A stretch of DNA of 64,000 nt from Rhodococcus xishaensis. Lineage in GTDB: Bacteria > Actinomycetota > Actinomycetes > Mycobacteriales > Mycobacteriaceae. Shown in pieces: positions 40,480 through 48,485 of the stretch. The translations under genes were made by a program, and so were the position numbers. Within the stretch, counting starts at the first letter, position 1. The number at the start of each line of letters is the position of its first letter. The stretch is taken from positions 124,001 to 188,000 of the forward strand of contig NZ_RKLO01000002.1 of the NCBI RefSeq assembly GCF_004011825.1, in the 5' to 3' direction. The notes under the pieces were generated by a model that searched no databases, had not been told where the DNA came from, and saw nothing but the letters and a program-made list of their open reading frames with translations.

Positions 40480-41127
40480 ATGAACACACCGCGCGACGAC
40501 GTGGCCGCCGCTGACGCCCTACCTGCCGAGGGCGTGCCGGCACACACCCCGGTTCCCCTGCTCAACATCGCGAACGTCCTGACTGTCCTGCGCATCGTGC
40601 TGGTGCCGGTGTTCCTTGTTGCGCTGTTCGCCGACGGTGGTCATTCGACCTTTTGGCGAATCACGGCCGCATCGATCTTCGCGCTGGCCGCGATCACCGA
40701 TCGCATCGATGGTCAGCTGGCCCGGAAACATGGTCTGGTTACCGATTTCGGGAAAATGGCCGACCCGATCGCAGACAAGGCCCTCATCGGTGCCGCATTG
40801 GTCGGGCTGTCGATTCTCGGGGACCTGTCTTGGTGGGTGACCGGTGTCATAGCGGCGCGCGAACTCGGTATCACTTTGGTGCGCTTCGCGGTCCTGCGTC
40901 ACGGTGTGATCCCCGCGGGCCGTGGAGGCAAGCTCAAGACCCTGGTCCAGACGCTCGCCATCGGGCTGTACCTGATTCCGCTGCCGGATGGGTTCGCGCC
41001 GGTCACCGCGACGCTGATGGGGCTTGCGGTCATCCTTACCGTCGTGACCGGGCTCGACTACCTGATCCAGGCAATACGGCTGCGGGCCGGCGTCGGACAC
41101 ACGGGCGTCGGAAACACGGACTCATGA
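40480..41127 (+). CDS. pgsA: CDP-diacylglycerol-glycerol-3-phosphate 3-phosphatidyltransferase
   Basis: Membrane enzyme making phosphatidylglycerol phosphate. 215 aa with about five membrane helices. Seen: [22 protein letters not shown] and the complete CDP-alcohol phosphotransferase motif [23 protein letters not shown] (DG-x2-AR-x8-G-x3-D-x3-D). Counterpart of M. tuberculosis pgsA3 (Rv2746c), also between argA and clgR. The last residues [10 protein letters not shown] come from a 15-bp tandem duplication (41090-41119). ATGA overlap with cinA. Confidence 0.93.
   Translation: MNTPRDDVAAADALPAEGVPAHTPVPLLNIANVLTVLRIVLVPVFLVALFADGGHSTFWRITAASIFALAAITDRIDGQLARKHGLVTDFGKMADPIADKALIGAALVGLSILGDLSWWVTGVIAARELGITLVRFAVLRHGVIPAGRGGKLKTLVQTLAIGLYLIPLPDGFAPVTATLMGLAVILTVVTGLDYLIQAIRLRAGVGHTGVGNTDS
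41090..41119 (+). repeat. 2 x 15-bp tandem duplication at the 3' end of pgsA
   Basis: GCGTCGGACACACGG (41090-41104) and GCGTCGGAAACACGG (41105-41119) match at 14 of 15 bases, in frame, ending 8 bp before the pgsA stop ends. Confidence 0.85.
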
Positions 41128-41612
41128 CCGATCCGCTGACAGCGACCGTGCCTGCCCGCGACCTCATCGAGGTCCTCATTCGTCGCGGCGAGACGATTGC
41201 GACGGCGGAGTCCGTGACGGCGGGCCTGCTCGCCGCGACTTTGGCAGGTGTTCCGGGCGCGAGCAATGTGTTGCGAGGTGGGCTGGTCGTCTACGCCACC
41301 GACCTCAAAAGCACCCTTGCTGGTGTCGACGCCGAGGTGCTGTCGGAGGATGGGCCGGTCGCTCCCCGAACCGCAGCACAGCTGGCGGAGGGCGCGGCGC
41401 ACCGCTGTGCAGCGGATTGGGGTGTCGGCCTCACCGGCGTGGCCGGTCCGGATCCGCAGGACGAGCACCCGCCTGGCACCGTCTTTCTCGGGCTCGCCGG
41501 ACCTGGCGGAACCGAGGTCTCGGAGCTCGACATGGGGGGAGATCGGTGGGAAGTGCGACTCGCTTGTGTCCACGCGGCGGTGTCCGGTTTGCTCGAACGT
41601 TTGGCGCGATAG
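41124..41612 (+). CDS. cinA: CinA C-terminal domain protein (nicotinamide-nucleotide amidase)
   Basis: 162 aa, single-domain PncC/CinA-C type. Seen: [106 protein letters not shown]. Deamidates NMN to nicotinate mononucleotide in NAD salvage. Lies in the conserved pgsA-cinA-clgR series of actinobacteria. Start overlaps the pgsA stop. Confidence 0.93.
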   Translation: MTDPLTATVPARDLIEVLIRRGETIATAESVTAGLLAATLAGVPGASNVLRGGLVVYATDLKSTLAGVDAEVLSEDGPVAPRTAAQLAEGAAHRCAADWGVGLTGVAGPDPQDEHPPGTVFLGLAGPGGTEVSELDMGGDRWEVRLACVHAAVSGLLERLAR

Positions 41613-41683
41613 AGTTTGGGAACCAATCACTTGCGCTCATGCGTTTGAAACACAAGCGGGGTATCGGACAGAGGAGGAGCGAG

Positions 41684-42052
41684 ATGGCGCTGCTATTGCG
41701 TGAGGCAATCGGTGACAGTCTTCGGCGCACACGCGTTTCGCAGAGCCGAACCCTGCGTGAGGTGTCGAACAGTGCGCGGGTGAGCCTCGGCTACCTGTCC
41801 GAAATCGAGCGGGGACGCAAGGAAGCCTCCAGCGAGTTGCTGGCCGCGATCTGCGAGGCGCTCGACGTCCCGCTGTCCGAGGTGCTCGTCGATGTGAGCG
41901 AGACGATGGCTGTCGGCGCGGCTCCGGCTGTCGGCGAGCGCGGCAAGGAGCGGGAGAACGTGACCACCGACGCGGCGGTGAGTGGGCGCATCGCGCAGGA
42001 GACCAGGGTCGTCATCCCGGCGCCTTCGGCCCAGGCCCTCGCCGCGGCGTAG
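41684..42052 (+). CDS. clgR: Transcriptional regulator ClgR
   Basis: 122 aa XRE/HTH_3 activator of clp protease and envelope-stress genes. Seen: [64 protein letters not shown], a textbook helix-turn-helix. The protein ends PSAQALAAA, like an ssrA-type LAA degron; ClgR proteins are known Clp protease substrates, so turnover by ClpP is likely. ATG at 41684 has GAGGAGGAG upstream; the longer frame running through cinA is rejected. Confidence 0.94.
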   Translation: MALLLREAIGDSLRRTRVSQSRTLREVSNSARVSLGYLSEIERGRKEASSELLAAICEALDVPLSEVLVDVSETMAVGAAPAVGERGKERENVTTDAAVSGRIAQETRVVIPAPSAQALAAA

Positions 42053-42195
42053 GCGATGTCGGTGTTACACCCCACCCGGTGTCGCCGGTCCGCAGAAGCA
42101 GATAGATTCGAAGTGAAGATCACGGGACGTCGAAGCGGTGTCCAAGCTGAGGCAGCCGTGACCGGATGAGTAAGTAGGGACAGAACCGAGTTCGA

Positions 42196-42224
42196 TGCGC
42201 GACGGTCGCGCATCTGGTCGCGCA
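42196..42224 (+). promoter_or_regulatory. Inverted repeat upstream of pspA
   Basis: TGCGCGA (42196-42202) and TCGCGCA (42206-42212) form a palindrome around CGG; a further TCGCGCA copy follows at 42218-42224. It lies 36 bp before the pspA ATG, so could be an operator or a leader hairpin. It does not fit the published ClgR box spacing (CGC-N5-GCG), so I do not assign a regulator. Confidence 0.4.
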
Positions 42225-42259
42225 ACGCGCGGCTCAGCAGATGGAGGCAGGATCAACCA

Positions 42260-43081
42260 ATGGCTAATCCTTTCGTCAAGGGATGGAAGTACCTGATGGC
42301 GCTCTTCAATTCCAAGATCGATGAGAAGGCCGACCCCAAGGTTCAGATTCAGCAGGCGATCGAGGAAGCCCAGCGTCAGCACCAGGCCCTGTCCCAGCAG
42401 GCCGCGTCGGTCATCGGCAACCAGCGTCAGCTCGAGATGAAGCTCAGTCGCCAGCTCGACGAGGTCGAGAAGCTCAACGCAAACGCCCGCCAGGCGGTCA
42501 CGCTCGCAGACCAGGCCGCTACGGCCGGCGACACGGAGAAGGCGACCCAGTACACCAATGCTGCTGAGGCGTTCGCAGCTCAGCTGGTCACGGCCGAGCA
42601 GTCCGTGGAGGACCTCAAGGTGCTGCACGATCAGGCGCTGCAGGCTGCCGCACAGGCCAAGAAGGCCGTCGAGCAGAACGCCATGACGCTGCAGGCAAAG
42701 GTTGCGGAGCGCACGAAGCTGCTGAGCCAGCTCGAACAGGCGAAGATGCAGGAGCGTGTCTCCGATTCGCTGCGTTCGATGGACAGCACGCTTGCCGCCC
42801 CGGGCAACACGCCCAGCCTCGATGCCGTCCGCGAGAAGATCGAACAGCGCTATGCCACCGCGCTCGGTGCGGCGGAGCTGGCGGGCGACTCGGTGCAGGG
42901 CCGCATGATGGAGGTCCAGCAAGCGAGCGTTCAAATGGCCGGTCACAGCCGCCTCGAACAGATCCGCGCCTCGATGAAGGGCGACGCCCTACCGTCCGGG
43001 GGCACCGCAGCCGCCCCCGCCAAGCCTGCTGCAGCTCCGCAGCAGCCGACGTCGTCCAACGGCGAAACGTCCGCGCAGTAG
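42260..43081 (+). CDS. pspA: PspA/IM30 family phage-shock protein
   Basis: 273 aa, nearly all coiled coil, peripheral membrane protein that protects the envelope. Seen: N-terminal amphipathic segment [72 protein letters not shown], long Ala/Gln/Glu heptads to about residue 235, then an Ala/Pro/Ser tail. Counterpart of Rv2744c (35-kDa antigen). ATG with ATGGAGGCAGG 10-18 nt upstream. Follows clgR by 207 bp with its own leader. Confidence 0.94.
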   Translation: MANPFVKGWKYLMALFNSKIDEKADPKVQIQQAIEEAQRQHQALSQQAASVIGNQRQLEMKLSRQLDEVEKLNANARQAVTLADQAATAGDTEKATQYTNAAEAFAAQLVTAEQSVEDLKVLHDQALQAAAQAKKAVEQNAMTLQAKVAERTKLLSQLEQAKMQERVSDSLRSMDSTLAAPGNTPSLDAVREKIEQRYATALGAAELAGDSVQGRMMEVQQASVQMAGHSRLEQIRASMKGDALPSGGTAAAPAKPAAAPQQPTSSNGETSAQ

Positions 43082-43111
43082 GTAAGGCACACACAGTAGG
43101 CAAGGTACGGC
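43076..43111 (+). repeat. Imperfect 2 x 18-bp duplication over the pspA stop codon
   Basis: Units 43076-43093 and 43094-43111 both begin CAGTAGG and match at 13 of 18 bases; the first holds the TAG stop (43079-43081). Confidence 0.65.
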
Positions 43112-43129
43112 GAACACGGAGACGGTTCG

Positions 43130-43993
43130 ATGAGTGGCACGAGAGGCGGCCGGTCCGGGAAGAATTCCCGGCCGGCCGGCTCCGTCTTCGGGGACGGGAC
43201 CGGGTTCGCCGCCAGCGCGGCATCAGCGCTGGACACCGCACAGACGGTGTTGCGTGACGTCGGCGGCACCGTCGCCGACACGATGCGCCGCTGGACCGAC
43301 CCCCGCGAACGCATGCTTCGCAAGCGCCGACGCGCCCGCAAGCAGGCCGCCAGGTTCGGAATCGCGTCCGGGGCGAGCGTCGTCGCAACCGCCTCACTCG
43401 CGGTCGCGTCAGCTCCCGACTGGACGATGGTCGCGACCGGTGGTGCCGCAGCTCTGTTCGCTATTCCCGCGTTGGCCGCGGTAGGGGCCTACCGTCGCCT
43501 CGCGGCAATCCCGCTGCCGCCCGCGGCACAGTCTCGACAGCCAATGCCACCGGCTGGTTCGGCGTCACGGGCCCCAATGGAGCGTCTTACGCACGCCGAG
43601 GCCAGCCTCCACCAGCTGCTTGGGGTTCTGAACCGATCGGCGAATGTAGATGCCGCGGAGCTCGATCGCACGGCCGAGACAGCCCGCTCGGCGTCTGTCG
43701 CACTGCGTGCGGTTGCCGCCGACGTAGTGGCGATGGAGAGCGCCGGCCATGGGACGGCCGCCGCTGCGACGCATCTCGAACGATCGATTCAAGCGGCAGT
43801 CGGCCAGCTGGGCGACGGCGTCGCCCAGTACGAGGGCCTCGTCACCGCGGCGGCCAGGATGACCGAGTCGGCACAGTCGTCGAATGCGCTGTCCGGTCAG
43901 CAGCAAGAGGAGTTGCTGTCGGCATCCGACCGCCTCCTGGGCTGGGCCCAGGCGCTCGGCGAAGTGAACGAAATCGATCGTCGATTCCGGTGA
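43130..43993 (+). CDS. pspM: Phage-shock envelope protein PspM
   Basis: 287 aa. Basic N-terminus (RERMLRKRRRARKQAARFG), two hydrophobic helices (about 78-97 and 101-120), then a helical Ala-rich cytoplasmic domain (AEASLHQLLGVLNRSANVDAAELDRTAETARSASVALRAVAADV). This is the architecture of mycobacterial Rv2743c (PspM), membrane partner of PspA. Starts 48 bp after pspA. The mycobacterial fourth gene, Rv2742c (pspN), is absent here. Confidence 0.85.
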   Translation: MSGTRGGRSGKNSRPAGSVFGDGTGFAASAASALDTAQTVLRDVGGTVADTMRRWTDPRERMLRKRRRARKQAARFGIASGASVVATASLAVASAPDWTMVATGGAAALFAIPALAAVGAYRRLAAIPLPPAAQSRQPMPPAGSASRAPMERLTHAEASLHQLLGVLNRSANVDAAELDRTAETARSASVALRAVAADVVAMESAGHGTAAAATHLERSIQAAVGQLGDGVAQYEGLVTAAARMTESAQSSNALSGQQQEELLSASDRLLGWAQALGEVNEIDRRFR

Positions 43994-44167
43994 CATTCGG
44001 CCGCCTTGCAGCGAGCACGTCGGTCGGTGGCGTGGTGAGGGCTCAGGGTGAACCCCCATCTTTCCCTGATCTTGGCAATGAGCTGGTGATTTGCTGTCCG
44101 TTGCATGCCACGATCGAGGTGTCGCGGTCGGTAAGATCGGCGGTGAGGACCCAAACAGGAGGACATC

Positions 44168-44353
44168 GTGTTCTGGAAGATTGTCGGCATCGTGGCGCTG
44201 ATCTGGATCGCGTTCGCGCTGATCGGGGCCCTTGTGAAGGGGTTGTTCTGGATCCTCGCGATGAGCGCGATCGTGTTCGGTCTGTACATGCTGTTCAAGG
44301 CCATGTCGGGTAGTTCGGACAGTTCGCGCGGCAGAGACAGGACCAGGTTCTAG
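44168..44353 (+). CDS. Small membrane protein, 61 aa
   Basis: Two adjacent hydrophobic helices (IVGIVALIWIAFALIGALVKGLFW and ILAMSAIVFGLYMLFKAM) and a polar Ser/Arg tail (SGSSDSSRGRDRTRF). GTG start with AGGAGGA 5 nt upstream, and a TAAGAT hexamer 24 nt before that, so it probably has its own promoter. It lies 174 bp after pspM, where mycobacteria have pspN, and is followed by a strong terminator. Function unknown; a small envelope-stress protein is possible by position only. Confidence 0.78.
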   Translation: MFWKIVGIVALIWIAFALIGALVKGLFWILAMSAIVFGLYMLFKAMSGSSDSSRGRDRTRF

Positions 44354-44419
44354 CAGGGAATTTTGCTGGGCGTCAGATGCTGTAGAGCGTCGGTGGACGC
44401 TCATCGGAGCAGGAACTCG

Positions 44420-44461
44420 AGGGTGATGGTCGAATGCCTCCTTGGCTTCGACCATCACCCT
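44420..44461 (+). terminator. Intrinsic terminator after the psp region
   Basis: Perfect 15-bp stem AGGGTGATGGTCGAA (44420-44434) with TTCGACCATCACCCT (44447-44461) across a 12-nt loop, followed by TTCTGTCCT. It is 66 nt after the small membrane gene. The best Rho-independent terminator of the window. Confidence 0.9.
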
Positions 44462-44549
44462 TTCTGTCCTCAGGTCGGCAAGATGTGCAGGCCAGCCGAT
44501 CAACGAGTTTCGGCCCCAGAGAGGGCGGTCATAGGGGCATGCTGACCTC

Positions 44550-45263
44550 ATGGAGTCGATTCCCGAGGACTGGCAACGAGGGTTGGTAATCGTCGCCCAC
44601 CCCGACGACATCGAGTACGGTGCCGCCGCCGCGGTGGCCCGATGGACCGATCAGGGCAAAGACATTCGGTACGTCCTGGTCACGAGCGGGGAGGCAGGGA
44701 TCGAGGGCCTGCACCCCAGGCATTGCGGGCCGCTCCGTGAGACCGAGGAGCGTCGCTCGGCCGCCGCCGTCGGGGTGACGAAGGTCGAGTTTCTCGGCTA
44801 CCCCGATGGCCGCATCGAACACGGTCCCGACCTGCGTCGGGATCTGGCGCGCGTGATCCGACTGCACCGGCCCGAGATGATCGTCACGATGAACCATCGT
44901 GAGACGTGGGGTCCGGGCTTCCTCAACAGCGCAGATCACCGGGCCGTCGGGCTCGCAGTGCTCGACGCCGTCGCCGACGCTGCGAACGAGTGGATCTTCG
45001 CCGAACTCACGGAGCCGCCCTGGACGGGCGTGCGGTGGGTTGCGGTCAACGTGCTGTTGGGCCTCACCCACGCCGTCGACGTCACCGCAACGGTCGAACG
45101 GGCCGTCGAGTCCCTGTGTGAGCACAGCGCGTATCTCGAGGCGCTCAGCGACGAACCCGTCCTGGACCAGGCAGCCCGGCAGATCGAGATGTCCACCGGG
45201 CCCAGGCCTGGGTTCGACGCTGAGCGAGCCGTCGGCTTCGAGTTGTACGTCTTCGGCGGCTGA
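44550..45263 (+). CDS. PIG-L/LmbE-family deacetylase
   Basis: 237 aa zinc deacetylase family (includes mycothiol MshB and Mca). Seen: zinc motif VIVAHPDDIEYGAAAAVARW (AHPDD), VTSGEAGIEGLHPRHCGPLRETEERRSAAAVGV, FLGYPDGRIE, RPEMIVTMNHRETWGPGFLNSADHRAVGLAVLDAV with the third ligand in DHR. Shorter than MshB/Mca (about 290 aa), so a separate paralogue with unknown sugar substrate. ATG start without a strong Shine-Dalgarno. Confidence 0.9.
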   Translation: MESIPEDWQRGLVIVAHPDDIEYGAAAAVARWTDQGKDIRYVLVTSGEAGIEGLHPRHCGPLRETEERRSAAAVGVTKVEFLGYPDGRIEHGPDLRRDLARVIRLHRPEMIVTMNHRETWGPGFLNSADHRAVGLAVLDAVADAANEWIFAELTEPPWTGVRWVAVNVLLGLTHAVDVTATVERAVESLCEHSAYLEALSDEPVLDQAARQIEMSTGPRPGFDAERAVGFELYVFGG

Positions 45264-45266
45264 CGG

Positions 45267-46190
45267 TTATTGCAGCGGCTCGCTGACGATGACCCGTCCC
45301 GCCCCTGGCACTGCCTCGACTTCGATCGGAAGCTGGCCGACGAACTCGCCGTCGGCGTACGACGTGACGGGCGCGTCGCGCACGGAGTGGACGGAGCGAC
45401 CCGGAATCGACGCCTCCAGTCGAAGTTTGCGGGTGCGGAAGGTCTGCACCTCATCGAGTTCGACGTGCGTGCCCTTGTACACCGTGGGGAACAGGCGCAC
45501 GAGCTTGAACCGTCCGCTCGATCCCACCACGGTGATGTCGAGCAGCCCGTCGTCGAGCTTGGCGTTCGGGGTGATGAGCATGCCACCGCCGTACGAGGTG
45601 CCATTGCCCACCGTCACCATCGTCGCCTCGAGCTCGATCGTGCGGTCGTCGAGGGTGATCCGGTACGGGATCGGCTTCAGCTGAGCCAATTCGACCAACA
45701 TCGCGATGTAGTAGCGCATCGGCCCCTGCGGCCACCCCATCCGGTTGGCGCGGTCGGTGGCCAGGGCGTCGAACCCGCTCGACAAGACGGTACCGAACCA
45801 GCGGTCTCCGGCTCGGGCCAGATCGATGGTGGCGATCTGGCCGTCGACCACGATGTCGGCGGCCGCGACTGGGTCGTCCACCGGGATGTGGAACAGCCGG
45901 GCGTGGTCATTGCCGGTGCCGCCTGGAATGATGCCGAGCGGCGTGCCGGTCTCTGCCAGCGCCTGCCACGCGATGCTGACCATGCCGTCGCCGCCGACGA
46001 CGACAAGCGCGTCGGTGCCGGCGTCGACGCACTTGCGGGCCAACTCCAGTGCCTCGTCGGCGTCGCGGCCCTCGATCTCGGTGACCGTGACGCCGCGCTC
46101 CCGCAGGCGAGCGATGGCAGCGGCGGCAGCGGAGGGGGCGCTGCCGCCGCCCGCGGTGGGATTGGTGAGGACTGAGACCGACTTCGTCAT
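45267..46190 (-). CDS. dagK: Diacylglycerol/lipid kinase (YegS/DagK family)
   Basis: 307 aa soluble lipid kinase. Seen: VSVLTNPTAGGGSA (NPxxG), VVVGGDGMVSIAWQALAETGTPLGIIPGGTGNDHAR (GGDG and GGTGND nucleotide motifs), VLSSGFDALATDRANR, MVTVGNGTSYGGGMLITPNAKLDDGLLDITVVG. Phosphorylates diacylglycerol to phosphatidate. Matches M. tuberculosis Rv2252, which also follows the AGPS-like gene Rv2251. ATG start overlaps the AGPS stop by ATGA. Confidence 0.93.
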   Translation of the reverse strand: MTKSVSVLTNPTAGGGSAPSAAAAAIARLRERGVTVTEIEGRDADEALELARKCVDAGTDALVVVGGDGMVSIAWQALAETGTPLGIIPGGTGNDHARLFHIPVDDPVAAADIVVDGQIATIDLARAGDRWFGTVLSSGFDALATDRANRMGWPQGPMRYYIAMLVELAQLKPIPYRITLDDRTIELEATMVTVGNGTSYGGGMLITPNAKLDDGLLDITVVGSSGRFKLVRLFPTVYKGTHVELDEVQTFRTRKLRLEASIPGRSVHSVRDAPVTSYADGEFVGQLPIEVEAVPGAGRVIVSEPLQ

Positions 46191-47767
46191 GGGATCAGCT
46201 TGCCAGGGTTGAGGATTCCGGATGGGTCGATTGCGTCCTTGACTGCGCGCAAGACCCGCGCGCCGAGTTCACCCACCTCACTTTCCATCCATGGGCGGTG
46301 GTCGCGGCCGACGGCGTGGTGATGGGTGATAGTGCCACCCGCGGCGACGATCGCATCTCCCGCGGCGCGCTTGGCAGCCATCCACTGCGACAGCGGGTCG
46401 GCGGCCTGAGCACAGGCAACGGTGAAGTACAGCGAGGCACCCGTCGGGTAGGTGTGCGAGATGTGGCACATCACGATCGCCGGAGTACCCTGGGCGGCAA
46501 GCGATTCGGTCAGTGCAGTGGTGACGGAGCTCTTGAGGTTCGCGAGATTGGACCAGGTCGTCGCGGTTTCGAGGGTCTCGACGATCGCACCGGCGTTCAG
46601 CAGGGCGTCCCGAAGGTATGGAGCATCGAAGCGGCCGTGCTCCCAGGCCTCGGCAGGTGCTTCGCCCAGAGCCTTGCCCCCGGCGGCGGCGAGCAGTGCG
46701 GTTGTTTCGTCATAGCGGGCCTGGGCGTGCGCGTCGGTGCCTTCGAACGTCGTGATGGCCAGGCAGCCCGACGCCGGGCTGTCGCCGCCGATGTTGCCGG
46801 AGAGGGCGAGGTTGAGGCCGGTCTCGGCCTCGTCCGACAGACGCATCACCGTAGGCGCCGAACCGGACTGTGCCGCCGCCCGCAGCGCCGCGGCGCCGGT
46901 CTCGAAGTCGGGGAAGGACCACGCCTGGTACAGAGTGCGTTCCGGGACCGGGTGCACCCGCAGACCTACCTCGGTGATGATTCCGAGCGTGCCCTCGGAG
47001 CCGACGAACAACTCACGCAGGTCCGGTCCGGCCGCCGAAGCGGGACCGCGGCCGAGATCGATTGTGCCCGAAGGCGTCGCGACTCGAAGAGACTCGACCA
47101 TGTCGTCGAAGCGACCGTAGCCTGCCGAGGCCTGCCCCGACGACCGGGTGGCTGCGAAGCCACCGATGGTCGCGAACTGGAAGCTCTGCGGGAAGTGCCC
47201 GAGCGAGAGCCCGTGCTCGCCGAGGAGTTGCTCGGCCTGCGGGCCTGTCGCTCCCGCCTGAAGGGTTGCGATACCCGACATTGGGTCGAGGCTGACTAGC
47301 GCATTGAGACGGCGCAGGTCGATGGCGACGACGGACCCGAATCGGCCCCGCGTCGGATCCACCCCGCCGACGACGCTCGTGCCGCCGCCGAAGGGCACCA
47401 CGGCGATACCCTCGGCCGCGCATAGTTGCAGCAGCGCCTGCACCTCGTCATGTGTGCCGGGCAGCAGCACAGCATCGGGTGCATCTTGCTCTCCGGTGGA
47501 CCTGCGGCGCAGTAGGTCCGGGGTGCTCTTGCCGCCGGCGTGACGCAGTCGCGTCGCGGCGTCGGTGCGGACGTTGTCGGTGCCGAGGAGGTCCTCGAGC
47601 GACTCGATGAGAGAGGTGCCCAGCGTGCTCTCACGCAGGGTCGTGTTGGCTTCGGTGGGCGGCGGAGACTGCTCTTCCGACACACCCAGGGCTTGTTGGA
47701 GCAGCGACTTGATTTGCGGCGACAGCTCACGGCGGGACTCGCCGACGCCCCAGGCATCCCACTCCAT
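46187..47767 (-). CDS. FAD-binding oxidase, alkyl-DHAP synthase-like
   Basis: 526 aa VAO/AGPS-type flavoenzyme. Seen: GGKSTPDLLRRRSTGEQDAPDAVLLPGTHDEVQALLQLCAAEGIAVVPFGGGTSVVGGV (FAD-binding domain), FPQSFQFATIGGFAATRSSGQASAGYGRFDDMV, GSEGTLGIITEVGLRV, CHISHTYPTGASLYFTV and the TITHHHAVGRDHRPWMESEVG His motif shared with alkyldihydroxyacetonephosphate synthases; ends IDPSGILNPGKLI. Eukaryotic AGPS makes ether lipids; the bacterial substrate is unproven. ATG at 47767 (MEWDAWG) fits homologue starts; ATG at 47815 would add 16 residues. Confidence 0.88.
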   Translation of the reverse strand: MEWDAWGVGESRRELSPQIKSLLQQALGVSEEQSPPPTEANTTLRESTLGTSLIESLEDLLGTDNVRTDAATRLRHAGGKSTPDLLRRRSTGEQDAPDAVLLPGTHDEVQALLQLCAAEGIAVVPFGGGTSVVGGVDPTRGRFGSVVAIDLRRLNALVSLDPMSGIATLQAGATGPQAEQLLGEHGLSLGHFPQSFQFATIGGFAATRSSGQASAGYGRFDDMVESLRVATPSGTIDLGRGPASAAGPDLRELFVGSEGTLGIITEVGLRVHPVPERTLYQAWSFPDFETGAAALRAAAQSGSAPTVMRLSDEAETGLNLALSGNIGGDSPASGCLAITTFEGTDAHAQARYDETTALLAAAGGKALGEAPAEAWEHGRFDAPYLRDALLNAGAIVETLETATTWSNLANLKSSVTTALTESLAAQGTPAIVMCHISHTYPTGASLYFTVACAQAADPLSQWMAAKRAAGDAIVAAGGTITHHHAVGRDHRPWMESEVGELGARVLRAVKDAIDPSGILNPGKLIP

Positions 47768-47816
47768 GGTGGGTGCCTCGGTGGCGGGGAACTCAGGCAC
47801 GAATACTTCGGACATA

Positions 47817-47851
47817 CGTTACAGTGTTACATACGATGTCTAGTTGTAACG
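47817..47851. promoter_or_regulatory. GTTACA repeats between the AGPS-like gene and tetR
   Basis: CGTTACA (47817-47823), a direct copy GTTACA (47826-47831) and an inverted TGTAACG (47845-47851) surround the tetR ATG (47836). The outer pair is a perfect 7-bp inverted repeat 21 bp apart. A plausible TetR operator controlling both divergent genes; assignment is inferred from position. Confidence 0.55.
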
Positions 47852-48444
47852 AGGGTTCTGATCAGTCCACCGTCGATGACCTTATCCTCGACGCGGCGCG
47901 CTCGTGCGTGCTGGACTTCGGCCTCCGTCGCACGACGCTCGCAGAGGTCGCTCGTCGCGCCGGTGTGAGCCGGCCAACGGTCTACCGTCGCTGGCCGGAC
48001 ACCCGCGCTGTGGTCGCCGACCTGTTGACCCGGGAGATCCACGTCTCGATCCCCGACATTGCTGGTGATGAGCCCGCGCGCGTCCAGTTGGTCCGGGCGG
48101 TGGTCGAGGTCGCGACCGGGATGCGGGAGCATCCGCTGTACATGAAGATTCTGCGATCGGACCCGGATCTGATAATGACCTACGTCATCGAGCGGCTCGG
48201 GACGAGCCAGCGCGAGATCGTCGAGCGGGTGTCGCGCGCGGTCAAGGCCGGACAGGCCGATGGCTCGATCCGCGCCGGCGATCCGGACCATATCGCGGCG
48301 ATGGTGCTGCTGATCGCACAGTCCACGGTCCAATCGGCGGGGATGGTGGCAGAGGTGCTGCCGGCGGACGAACTCACCGCCGAACTGCAGATCGCCATCG
48401 ACTCCTACCTCGCTTCCCACCTCGCGCCGAGCTTGGCGCAGTGA
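47836..48444 (+). CDS. TetR-family transcriptional regulator
   Basis: 202 aa. Seen: LILDAARSCVLDFGLRRTTLAEVARRAGVSRPTVYRRWPDTRAVVADLLTRE, a full TetR helix-turn-helix near residues 15-65, then an all-helical ligand domain. Counterpart of M. tuberculosis Rv2250c between glpD1 and the AGPS-like gene, so it probably senses a glycerolipid-linked ligand. ATG at 47836. The stop region overlaps a possible early GTG of glpD. Confidence 0.93.
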   Translation: MSSCNEGSDQSTVDDLILDAARSCVLDFGLRRTTLAEVARRAGVSRPTVYRRWPDTRAVVADLLTREIHVSIPDIAGDEPARVQLVRAVVEVATGMREHPLYMKILRSDPDLIMTYVIERLGTSQREIVERVSRAVKAGQADGSIRAGDPDHIAAMVLLIAQSTVQSAGMVAEVLPADELTAELQIAIDSYLASHLAPSLAQ

Positions 48445-48485
48445 CGGATCAACCCACTGACGATCAACCCCATTCAGGAGGAACA

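Noticed and set aside
42196-42224. ClgR binding box before pspA
   Set aside because: The inverted repeat has the wrong spacing for CGC-N5-GCG; kept only as an unassigned palindrome.
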